A DNA stretch of 22,500 nucleotides. Source: Actinidia chinensis (Eukaryota > Streptophyta > Magnoliopsida > Ericales > Actinidiaceae). Below, in pieces: positions 1-8,963 of the stretch; the stretch's first letter is position 1; every line of letters begins with the position of its first letter. The notes beneath the pieces are model-generated. The model saw nothing but the letters and a program-made list of their open reading frames with translations, was not told the origin of the DNA and searched no databases. The position numbers were made by a program, and so were the translations under genes. The DNA is taken from contig CM018903.1 of NCBI GenBank assembly GCA_009663005.1, positions 7,231,245 through 7,253,744 on the forward strand. The letters run 5' to 3'.

Positions 1-754
1 GTGGCCCAAGTCCGCCGGGAAGCCGCCGCCGATGGTGTTCCGGGAGAGGTCTAGGAAGGCGAGGGCGGTAAGGGAAGAGAAGTTGCCGAAAAACTCACCG
101 GTGATCTCGCTGCCGGAGAGGTCGACGCCGGTGACTCTGTTGCCGGAGCAGGAGATTCCGGGCCATGAACAGGGGTTTGGGCTCTCGGTTTGGCTCCAAA
201 CAGAGTATCTTCCCTGATTGACTCGGTTGCGGTCTGTGAGGTAGCTTTTTAAGTTCAGTAGTGCTTCTGTGTCGGATTCTAGTGAGTCTGCAACAACAAT
301 TGTACCTGAAATTGAATTGGGTAACAGAATTTAAGTCAAACCCAAAAAATCATACATATAAAAAAACTCAAAGCTGAATTGATTGTACAGATAGATACAA
401 CATATGTAGATAGATTTTCAAGTGAAATAATTGTAACTAAAATTGAATTTAAAAAAACCCAAGATTTTGTTTTGAGTTTCTGATCAAACCTACGACATCA
501 TCCTTCAAAATCTCAAAATTTAATGCTTCAACGCACCCATATATACACCCATATACATAATATATATGTGTGTGTGGGTGTGTGGGTGTGTGTATCAGTA
601 TTATCTTTGACTCTGCTACGTGAAGATGAAAGTTTCAGAAGAAAATTTGATGACACGAAATGGAAATTGAGAATAGAGAGAGAATTTGGTTAGTACCTGT
701 GATTAAGATTAAGAAAATGATTAGTGGGATTCGCCAAGAATCAAATTCTGACAT
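1..754 (-). CDS. NILR1: LRR receptor-like kinase, N-terminal part (NILR1/At1g74360-like), cut by left edge
   Basis: Only the N-terminus is present: about 121 residues in two exons. Exon 1 (697-754) encodes Met plus a hydrophobic signal peptide (IPLIIFLILIT). The intron is 306-696, with donor G|GTACTAACC and acceptor TTTCAG|GTACAA on the minus strand. Exon 2 (1-305) joins in frame and continues past the window. It shows the plant LRR N-terminal cap: a DSLESDTEALLNLKSYL helix, a Cys pair in PCSWPGISC, then the first repeats (VTGVDLSGSEITG, LAFLDLSRNTIGG). The spacing and wording resemble Arabidopsis At1g74360, an LRR-XI/X-type receptor kinase known as NILR1 that acts in nematode-triggered immunity at the plasma membrane. 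The transmembrane and kinase domains are outside the window, so assignment to this exact receptor is an inference; the LRR receptor class is firm. Start chosen because it gives a complete signal peptide. The upstream flank is full of microsatellites and then an LTR retrotransposon. Confidence 0.8.
540..600. repeat. TG-rich microsatellite inside the receptor gene intron
   Basis: Imperfect (TA)n followed by (TG)n with GGG interruptions, about 559-594. It lies within the first intron (306-696) of the receptor-like kinase gene, so it is probably transcribed but spliced out. Confidence 0.85.
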
Positions 755-884
755 GATCAGAATCAGTTAAATCTGATCTTCTTCCTCTGCTTCTCCTCCT
801 CCTCTAATGCCAGGACTTCAGACTAGTAGTCATGGGATGAGATTGATTGGAAACAGAATTAAAGTATGCAATTTTTTCAGAGCC

Positions 885-910
885 TATATATATATATATA
901 TAAGTGTGCG

Positions 911-947
<37 letters not shown>

Positions 948-950
948 AGA
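885..950. repeat. Compound microsatellite (TA)n(TG)n(GA)n upstream of the receptor gene
   Basis: A continuous run of (TA)n, then (TG)n, then (GA)12 at 927-950, between 131 and 196 bp upstream of the start codon of the minus-strand receptor gene, probably in its 5' UTR or core promoter. It pairs as an inverted repeat with the (CT)n(TA)n tract at 1046-1089. Confidence 0.9.
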
Positions 951-1045
951 ATGTGTGAGAGTCTGGTTGAATTTTAGAGCGCCTGCAGATGGACCAAACC
1001 AAAGTTGGAACAAATGCACGTACGCCAAAATACTCTATTCTATTG

Positions 1046-1089
<44 letters not shown>
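1046..1089. repeat. Compound microsatellite (CT)12(TA)n abutting the retrotransposon
   Basis: (CT)12 at 1046-1069 followed by (TA)n up to 1089. The 3' LTR starts at 1090 inside or at the edge of this TA tract, and TA repeats resume just after the other LTR at about 5867. The tract was therefore probably the insertion site of the element. Confidence 0.9.
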
Positions 1090-1821
1090 TGTGAGGAGTG
1101 ACTTTACGAAATGAAAAAAGAAAATTGAGGATATACACATGCGGTGGTCATGCGGCGGTGCAAGCTGCTCCAGTCAGTCACCAGTCAGTAATATACCTAG
1201 TTGCGACACAAAAATAGTAAGAACGGTCGCCGAAACTGCTTCCGAGAAACGGCTCCCTGACGGGCAAGTTAGATGACCGAAACATGTATGTAGAGTGAGA
1301 GTATGTATTTTTTAGCCCAAAGTGCATACCTTTTTAAAGAAATAAAGGTTGAATTTATATGGCACAACTTGGCGCGTGCCTAGACGCGCTAGCTGTCGTG
1401 TCACTAAACAGACTGCAACTCAGCCGGTGTTCATACGCGCCGACCACTAGGTCAACCACTTAAGGCTGACTTAGTCACGTTCCTAGGGCCTTGCTGGTAT
1501 CCTGTCATTATGATATCAACGTCTTATCCCGAGCATGGGGGTTGTCAAAAGAAGTTTCGCCGTGCAAGTTACCTTTTATCCCCTAACATGCTTTGTGATC
1601 GCCGTCAACCGTTGCCCCTTTCTAAACTCCGATGCAGTTAATCCATCGAGCTTACTAAATAGCGATATCTTGGGAGTAATAATGGCCTTAACTCGGACAA
1701 TGCCTATGTTAAGTGGTGTCTCGATCGAGCTTCGACGCAGGAAGGTCACCGAACTTACTTCATAGTGATAGCTCGGTGTCGGTGTCCGCCCTAGCAATGC
1801 TAGAATCCATAGTTATATAAT
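1090..1821 (-). repeat. 3' LTR of the retrotransposon
   Basis: Homologous to 5179-5866. Shared blocks include GCAAGCTGC, AGTCAGTCACCAGT, GACCGAAACATGTATGTAGAG, TTTATATGGCACAAC, ACAGACTGCA and CGGTGTCGGT. The low end starts TG (LTR ...CA on the minus strand). The high end is uncertain: either CA at 1808-1809 or about 1821, where similarity with the other copy stops. This copy carries a block near 1505-1545 that the other copy lacks. It lies 335 bp upstream of the receptor gene's start codon, in the same transcriptional direction. Confidence 0.85.
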
Positions 1822-2833
1822 TTATCCCCTTATAATTGTCTCTCAGGTCGCATGAGTTGGGTCAATATTTGCCGAGGTAATATGAACTGTACGTGCTCCT
1901 CATTCGAGTTCGTAGTTTATCGGGCACGCTGATGCCTGTTAGTTGTTTTCCTCTTGTCTAAGTCTGTCATTTCACTGTACTATTTGAGCCACGTGTTAGG
2001 GTCTTATTAGTCAGCGTGCTTAGTTGGTGCATTAGTGTCGAGGTCCCTCACCTGCCCTTAGGGCTCGTTTGGTGAGAACGCACGGCTGGGTAACTATCAC
2101 GTGTTCGTCTATTGTTGGTTCAGGGGTAATTTGCTGCACATGAACCGACGCGCACGTTAGGACACATTTGGGCTTCATTCCTGCCTCTTCACCTTCCTTA
2201 TAGGGGTCCATTCGTCTTCCTCTTGTCTTGCTATTCATAAACTCTTGAGAATGTTCTAGAGAGAGAAAGTGCTCCCCCTCCATTCATTGCTGTCGTTCGA
2301 TTGCTCGTCCGACAACCGTTCAGATTCCTCGCGACTAATCTCTGATTGATCCCCAACCACCATTCCGATTTCTTAATTTCGCTTGGTTACGTTTCGGACG
2401 ATCATTTCCTTCCTATAGTTCCTTTGTATTTTTCTGCAACTCTTTTGCTTTTTCATGCTTTGTGCTATTTCTGTCTTTGCTTGTGTTTTGCCTTTCTTTG
2501 GCATCTGTACAGAGTTCCTGACCTTGACTTGTCTGCCATTGTTGGAGCTCTAATCTTTCTTGAATTTTTGTAACCTCAGTCGCCCTTGACCCATTTTTCC
2601 TAATGAAACGGGTCCAGGCTGCCCTGCAGTATCATTGGCCTTATGGATTTATCCCATATGCCCTTTTGTTGCTGAGATAGGTTCAACGCAAGAAGAGGGT
2701 TTGATAATTGCCCCTTAGAAAATAATAAGTAATCTTAGAGGGTCAAAGCTCGGTGCTTATGGTAAGCTCGTTTGACTCTGCTCCCAGAAGCTCGTCACAA
2801 CTATCAGGTTGAGCTCATTCTAACTGTCTTGAG
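1822..2833. other. Retrotransposon internal region between 3' LTR and antisense ORF
   Basis: On the element's sense (minus) strand this is the untranslated stretch before the 3' LTR. A short purine run, AAGGGGATAA on the minus strand near 1819-1832, is a candidate polypurine tract. On the plus strand it precedes the antisense ORF and includes pyrimidine-rich, 5'-UTR-like sequence around 2275-2520 and possible splice acceptors (CTGTACAG near 2510). It may hold the promoter and leader of that ORF, but I see no decisive TATA box. Short ORFs on both strands here resemble nothing I recognise. Confidence 0.4.
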
Positions 2834-3572
2834 TTGAACCGAGCTCAGATGCTGGTCCATGACAACGGCACTTCAAACAAATTTAGGACTGACCACTGCA
2901 TCCCCAAGGATGTTCAGATAGAGTGTCCCAGGCCAAACAAGGATGCAAATCTAGTCGAGGGCCACGAGGACTACATATCAGTTCGTATCTGGCTAGTCCA
3001 CCAAGCCGGGCTCCGGTTTCCAATCAGCCCAATACTGAAAGAGGTGATGGCACACTGTCACCTCACCTTCATGTAAGTGTCCGTCAACTTCATATGAACC
3101 ATGCTCGCAGTGGACGAGTTGATGCGCCAGATGAAGCTCCCCTTCAGTGCCGAGGACTTACCGCATGTCTATATCGTGGTGCAGCCGAAGAGGGAGCCAA
3201 GCACATCCTTCTTGAAGGGTAACCATTACCTGCGTCTTAGGAACCCCCTCCAGCCATAAACTAGGCTGGTCACTGACAACCCATACAAGGATTTGTTCCC
3301 GATGAGTTTGTCTAGGTTTTAGGTAATTAGGAGTTTCGGGCTCGGGACGATGGCCGCTGGTCGTTTCCAAGATACAATGGTCGTTTGCTTGACAGTAAGT
3401 GTTTCCTTTACTAAATATGTAATCTTTATTCTTTTGAAGTTTCTTATGTTAATACTAATACTTGTTGTTGTTGTTGTGCAAATTTCAATGACAAATTTAA
3501 ACACCGATCTAAAGAGTGCAAGGAAGCCATTCAAGCCGTCAACAATAGACAAGCTTATAGGAAGGTAACCGA
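2834..3572 (+). pseudogene. Antisense ORF of the retrotransposon ('putative gypsy type transposon' domain), decayed
   Basis: Plus-strand coding sequence, opposite to gag. The first open part (2834-3076) reads RAQMLVHDNGTSNKFRTDH, then VRIWLVHQAGLRFPISPILK and EVMAHCHLTFM. After in-frame stops it continues with LAVDELMRQMKLPFSAEDLP, GNHYLRLRNP and TRLVTDNPYKDLF. After a frameshift near 3300 it continues with DEFV, GRWSFPRYNGRLLD, up to a GTAAGT donor at 3395. A second exon (3482-3572) reads FNDKFKHRSKECKEAIQAV and joins in phase to the first. This resembles the Transposase_28-type domain found in extra ORFs of plant gypsy elements. Function unknown. At least four stops, one frameshift and a damaged splice acceptor make it a pseudogene. 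Confidence 0.6.
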
Positions 3573-3574
3573 TC

Positions 3575-5128
3575 TTCTTGGTGTCATCCATTTCTTCATG
3601 GCTCTGGTCAAATTTAGTGTTTGGCTTGGCCTCTGCTTCCTCCACTCTGGTCTTTTCTTGATCCACAAACTCTTTCAAGTGCTCATCCCGAACGAGCTAG
3701 TCAAGAAAGGTCTTCAAAGCTTGAAAATTTTTTAAGTTCTATGTCCCTTTTCCTCATGGTAGGAACACTTTCACAGTTAATTGTGCCTTTTGGGGTCCAC
3801 TCCCAAGGGGGGTTCGGGTTTCGTGAAGTATGGCTTATCTCGAATTCAAGAAAGGAACTTGTAGATCGGTTATTTGAAAATTACATTGATCCCTTGCCTT
3901 GCCCAGTTCTAGTGATCAACTGGTCATCCTTCCATCTTTTAAGTTACCCTTTGCCCTGGGGAGCTAAACCTGCATTTCATTCTACTTGCTGGATGTCATC
4001 CTCTAGCCGGGGCGAACATTTCAACCAAAAACATGAGGTCCCGGAGCTCAGCTGAAGGATTGAGCGTTAGATCTTCCCAAATTCTTTTTCTAAGAGTTAG
4101 TCCGAGCTTGTAACTGACTATTGCTAATTCATCTGAACATTCTTCGATCTCGTAATAAGTCTCCCAATAATGCTTGTTGTAATTACAGAATGATTCGATC
4201 TTACCCTTCCTAAGTGTCAGAAGAGAGCCAACTCCCTTTGACGCTTTCGTATTTATAATGAACTGAGTTACGAATGACTCGGTGACCTGATGAAAGTTTT
4301 CAACTGATCCTGCAGGCAGCCGGTCGAACCATTTTAACCCGAGATCACCTAGGGTCGATGAAAACACTCGGCACATTAGTGCGTCCAAGTGATTCTAGAG
4401 CCTCATCATCTGTATGACTTGACTAGTGTTGGATCTCGGGTCTAACTTCCCGTCGTACAGAGTGAATTTTGGTAGAGTAAATTTTTCTGGTGGATTCATT
4501 CCCTCAATATCTTGGGAAAATGGCACTTGGTACCTCGGGATGAGTTCTCATGACATGGGCCTAGTCGTAGAGTTGCTGACCCTGCTGGGATGATGTCTTT
4601 ACCCAATACTGCAGTGGTTCGACTGTTAAACTTGTCATGTTGATCACCTCATCGGTTGCGCTTGGCATTAAGAATCTCGTGGAGATCCGTACTGGAGGGA
4701 GTTTGGCTAGGAGATACTCTCCGCTTGCTCGACGCAACGAAGTTACTATCACTCTAGTTGTCCAGGATGATGCGGGATCCGCGCTGTCTTTTATTTTTAC
4801 CCGCTCGAGGTGGGGGGGTTTGACTCTTTGGTTATGTCTTCAAATGGGTCTGCCTCTACCATTGGGGCCGACTTCATCAACCTGTTGTCAATCAAGTTCT
4901 GTGCCATTTCGGCCAATTGGATTTACAAGCATTGGATGGTTATGTATCGGTTGTCTCCTCCTCCAAGGAGCAACTGGCCTAGATTCTGCCTAGAGGTGGC
5001 CCTGGTCATCCTCCTCTAGGCATCATCCAATAGTTTAGCCCATTTGCCCCTATGAGTTTTAGGTGCGCGAGGGGCTCTCTGTGAAGTTCTCAATTGTCAG
5101 AACCATTGTTGCTTTGTGATGCCATCAT
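3575..5128 (-). pseudogene. Decayed gag of the Ty3/gypsy retrotransposon
   Basis: Gag normally forms the virus-like particle of the element. The clearest part is the Retrotrans_gag domain at 3996 to about 4520: FTLYDGKLDPRS, then [56 protein letters not shown] and [21 protein letters not shown] zinc-knuckle remnant, KCSYHEEKGHR, lies near 3738-3770, followed by DEHLKEFVDQEKTR (about 3640-3690). The proposed start is one of two adjacent ATGs at 5123-5128, about 35 bp inside the primer site. The N-terminal third is poorly conserved with many stops. A TAG at 4395-4397 sits where related proteins usually have Trp, and the region 3720-3995 has several stops and frame changes. The pol region expected next on the minus strand is absent. 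Confidence 0.8.
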
Positions 5129-5159
5129 AACTGGCCTTGGAAATGTCTATAATCGATTT

Positions 5160-5178
5160 TTCACAGACGACGCTAATT
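5160..5178 (-). other. Primer-binding-site-like sequence of the retrotransposon
   Basis: Directly inside the CA end of the upper LTR, the minus strand reads AATTAGCGTCGTCTGTGA. Tat-type plant gypsy elements have a similar sequence at this place, with GGCGCCGTCTGTGG as its core. The differences here are mostly C-to-T/G-to-A changes, as expected in old methylated DNA. This site fixes the orientation and one LTR border. The tRNA it matched cannot be decided here. Confidence 0.6.
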
Positions 5179-5866
5179 TGGGGAGCGAGTTTATGAAATA
5201 AGAGAAAAAAATCGAGAATAGACACCGATTGTGGTGCAAGCTGCCGCAGTCAGTCACCAGTAAGCAATGTGCCTAGCTGCGACACCGAAACAATAAGAAC
5301 GGCCGTCGGAACAGTTTTCAAAAAATAACTCTCTGACGGTCAAGTTAGATTGCCGAAACGTGTATGTAGAGAGAAGAGTGTGTATGTATTTCTTAGCCCA
5401 AAGTTCGCGTACCTTTTTAGATAAATAAATTCTAAATTTATATGGCACAACATGATGCGTGCCTTAACGTGCTAGCTATCGTATTATTGGACAGACTGCA
5501 GCTCAGCAAGTATTCGTACATGCCGACCGTTGTGTAAGTGAATAGGCAGTTGACTCTTTCACACTCTTAGGGCATGGTTGGTAGTCTGTCAGAAGAAGAT
5601 TCGTCGTGTAAGTTACCTTCTATCCCCCTGACATACTTCGGGATCACCGCCGACCGTTGCCCCTCGTCCAAACTCCAGTGTTGTTACTCCACTGAGTTTA
5701 CTAAATAACAACAGCTCGAGAGTAATAGTGGTCTTAACTTGGACAATACTTGTGTTATGTGGTGTCTCGACCAAACTCCGGCGCAGGGGGCCTACCGAAC
5801 TTGCTTAATAGTGGTACCTCGGTGTCGGTACCCGCCCTAGTAGGCTAGAATCCATTGTTGTATAAT
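5179..5866 (-). repeat. 5' LTR of the retrotransposon
   Basis: Homologous to 1090-1821. The inner border at 5179 (TG on the plus strand, CA on the minus strand) is supported by the adjacent primer site. The outer border is either CA at 5853-5854 or about 5866, where similarity with the other copy ends and an (AT)n tract begins. It would have driven the element's transcription leftwards. Confidence 0.85.
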
Positions 5867-7195
5867 ATATATAAGATTTTTGATTACTTAAATTTGTTGA
5901 GGTCTTGTTCTTACACTATTGTTCTTTGGTAACAGGAGGGTGAAGAATATAGGGATTTAGAGAAGATGTGGCCGGGGGAGTTTGAAATAAGAGCCGCCTA
6001 TGTTGACTGACTGGTTTTTGCTTACAAGTACAGGGCTCTGTCTCCCTCTATATGAGGATTGACATCACAGAGTAAGAGGGAAGGAAACATGGTTTTGCTT
6101 TCACGTCTGTTTGTTGTTTTATGATTCTAGAACCCCAATAACTAATTTTATTTTGTTTAATTTTTCTGCTTGGAAAACTATCGTGAAAGTGAGGCCTGCA
6201 ATACAGATTTAGAGTGGGTGTAGGTGTGATCTAGACACAGGATGATTGTAGTCAATAAATATACTTTTTATGAGTAGTTCTCTAAATAAATATAACCTTG
6301 TCTGGTTATGATTTATGAATTAAATGTCTGTCAAATTAAAAATAAATTCAAAGTGGGCCAGCTTCGAATCAAAATTGTGGTCCACACTATCATGACTTTT
6401 CATAAATTACGAATGAATTACTTCACACTCGTATGAGATATGAGTTTTACTGTTTTACACTATCAATTGGATACGAGACTCACACCTTATTTGAATATGT
6501 AATAATTCATAGAGTGTACCGAACTTTATTGTTTGTCGATCGATTTATTTTCTTTATTTATAAGATTGATTATTATTCACCAATTTAGGACTCTTTTTAT
6601 GGTTGGTTGCTTCTTCTTATTGTAGGGTTATTTGTTGGGTCTATATAAGTGCTTGTGTGCTTGTGTTATTATACTTTTTAATATGATAGATTGTCCAATT
6701 TAATCATTCATGTAGTTATTTATACCAGTAAATAATATACTCATTCCGATTGACAAAAAAATATATATAAAAGACTGATTTTTACACTCCAGCTTTCTCT
6801 AAAAATACTGATTTTTAATCTTTGCATTAAAGAGAGAAGTGTGTCATTAATAATCAATGAAAAAGCAACTTGACAATTTTACAATATAAAGAAAAAAAAA
6901 CGTGTTTTTGGAGAAAATAAAAATGTGAAAATTATTTTGATATATATATAATAGAAAAAATAAATTCACACCTCTCAATTTTTTCATAAGGAATAAGTCC
7001 TACAGTTCTATAACATTATATATACAAGGGATGTCTCTGAAAAATGTGCACGTAAATTATTACATTTGTAAATCATTTTTCAGAGGCCAAATTAAATTGT
7101 CTATAAATTTTTTTTATAGTGAAATTTATGTAAGATTCACCATGAAACAAAACCATGATCCAAACACGTAGCAGATAAAGAAGCTTTTTATCTAT
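5867..7195. other. AT-rich intergenic stretch with one possible exon fragment
   Basis: Flank of the retrotransposon. The part at about 5936-6009 is less AT-rich. It follows a plausible splice acceptor (TTTGGTAACAG) and reads EGEEYRDLEKMWPGEFEIR then AAYVD and a stop on the plus strand; I do not recognise it. The rest is AT-rich with short hairpins and no supported gene. A motif at 6775-6790 (GATTTTTACACTCCAGC) resembles the ends of the small element at 18970-19122. Confidence 0.4.
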
Positions 7196-7470
7196 TTTTG
7201 TTTTTAAATTTTTCTGTATTTAGTAAAATTTTATAATTGTTTGTTCAAAATTTTTGAATTTTTTCAATTTCAATTGATAAGAATAGTCTAAAAATATAAA
7301 AAAATAATAAATATAAAAAAGAAAATTACTAAAGATGCTTTCACATTTTTTTCATTAAGAAAAATCAAAAAAATATAAAATTTTGATCAAATAATTAAAA
7401 TAAATACTAAAAATTCAAAAATTCAAAAATCAAAACGAATAAAAAAATCTCAAAATAAGTTAAACCAGAC
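7196..7470. mobile_element. AT-rich MITE remnant (family with ...AAACCAG[G]C end)
   Basis: The right end reads AAACCAGAC. On the minus strand the following sequence (GGTTTAACTTATTTTGAG, then TTTTTGAATTTTT and ATTATTTGATCAAAATTTTA) matches the left end of the element at 22359-22500 and the body of those at 10765-11131 and 12964-13145. The two halves are partly inverted copies around TTTTGNNCAAAYAATTA. The left border is not clear. It carries no coding capacity. Confidence 0.5.
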
Positions 7471-8963
7471 GATTCTATATATATATATATATATATATTA
7501 GTAATTGTTCCCCTGACAGGTAAGATCTTTGTCTTGATGTGTTCCCTAGTTTTTGGCCAATGGGAATCATTGCCGCCTTTGACGTGCCACAATATTGTGG
7601 ATCTGAATTTCACATTCGTTTTGTTTCACATGCTAACAAAATAAAAGCTTTTTTGAAGAAAAAAATAAAATTAAAAAAATAGGTTGACTGAGAAAATGGA
7701 TTCTTCAACCAAACAAAAGGTTGTCATTTTATAATTAAAATAATCATAATTTTTTTTATAATTTCATTTTTTTTTGCACAATTGTGTTTAAAAACTCATT
7801 TCAAAAACAAGTAATGAACAGTGGTTGGTGGTGGGAAGGTAGTCACGAAAAGTGGTGGTCCGAGGTGGGGGAGTCAACAAAGGGTCGCTGGAGGTGGCAT
7901 GAACAACATGAGTTGGTGTCTGGATGTGAGAGTGGTGGGAGGTGGCCGAAGGTGAAGGGGAACCTGACATGTTGGTGGCAGGAGAGAATAAAAACTTGTC
8001 TAAAGCCATGTGAAACCACAAATGCTATAATTAGATATAAGATTAATATTACTCAATTAACAATTAATGCTTCATATCCCAAAAAAAAATATTTAAAAAG
8101 ATATCAAAAATTAAAAATTTATGAATTAGATTCATTTATGAATTAAATGAAATGGGTTACATTTAAAGCAGTGTGTCCCTTTGTTTCAATCAATTACAAG
8201 GATAGTAATGTCCACACACCTTGGAGGTAGGTAAACATAATTTCACTCGATAACAAATCCCCAATATAAGTTTTTTTTTTACCAAAGGTAGGATGTTAGT
8301 AGGTTAATTAGTACATTAGATTGAATCTCTTTTTAAAACGTACAACCACTTAACTAAGTTCAAATCTGAACAAATTCAAATCATCAATTCTTTTATAGAA
8401 TACATCAATTTAAGCTAGAGAATTAAACTAAGATGTCCCATTTCTAATAAACAACACACTTAAAATCTATACAAAAATTGAATAAGAAAAGGTTTTTTTG
8501 GTAAGGGTCCATGACTTGTACATTGTATCCACTGATAGTAATTGGTCAAAGGAAAGGGACGTTTTTTCCTCCAAGAGTAGTTGGGTTGCTTTTTCTTTTC
8601 ATTTTTTTAAGAATGCCTTGTAAGACAGACAAAATTTTCTCTCTCTCTCCCTCTCTCTTTCGTTGTTTGTTTATGGAATATCATCTTCTCTCTCTAACCT
8701 CAATTGAGGAAGAGTACTAGACATGGACAAGTTCGCACGTGTGATCCCCTGATCAATTTATTTTTACGTTCTTGGATTTGGGTTAATGTCTAGAAATTAA
8801 CATCATCACCTAAGACCATGTCACCCGAATCAAATTATAATCATCAAATTAGTTTATAAAGTCAAAGCTATTATCCATGATAGTTATCCAACAAGCTAAA
8901 TTGTATAGTCGTGTTGAGCTATCAGGAAAATATATATATATACATCACATCAATGATATTAGG
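7471..8963. other. Intergenic stretch with a TA microsatellite and a GGTGG-rich island
   Basis: (TA)n at 7476-7499. The part at 7800-7990 is strongly G-rich on the plus strand, with many GGTGG/GTGGTGG words, inside AT-rich DNA. It keeps a 120-codon frame open, but the translation is low-complexity (Trp/Gly/Ser-rich), and both strands are open, which fits biased composition rather than a gene. A CT-rich patch lies at 8638-8662. No gene is supported. Confidence 0.5.

Larger units (their letters stand above)
1090..5866 (-). mobile_element. Ty3/gypsy LTR retrotransposon, pol-deleted, with antisense ORF
   Basis: The two ends are direct repeats of about 0.7 kb (1090-1821 and 5179-5866) that still align along their length, at roughly three-quarters identity by eye, so the insertion is old. 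Orientation is minus: a primer-binding-site-like sequence lies just inside the upper LTR (5160-5178), and gag follows on the minus strand (5128 to about 3575). The element then passes directly into an ORF on the opposite strand (about 2834-3570). No protease, reverse transcriptase, RNase H or integrase motifs were seen in the roughly 3.36 kb internal region. The Gag type, the primer site and the antisense ORF fit the Tat lineage of plant Ty3/gypsy elements, several of which are known to carry extra ORFs. Total length about 4.78 kb, much shorter than autonomous Tat elements. It could not transpose without proteins supplied in trans. Confidence 0.85.

Noticed and set aside
32..217. Plus-strand 61-codon frame at the left edge
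   Set aside because: It is the complement of the receptor's LRR exon; the minus strand has the signal peptide, the LRR cap and matching splice sites.
804..1140. Minus-strand frames of 74 and 87 codons
   Set aside because: They consist largely of translated (GA)n, (TG)n and (TA)n microsatellites.
4637..5019. Plus-strand frames of 69-118 codons inside the retrotransposon
   Set aside because: They lie opposite the gag N-terminal region, show no recognisable domain and overlap each other.
7784..8146. 120-codon plus-strand frame (MFKNSFQKQVMNSGWWW...) as a gene
   Set aside because: It lies over the GGTGG-rich island, the opposite strand is also open, the translation is low-complexity, and there is no family motif or splice context.
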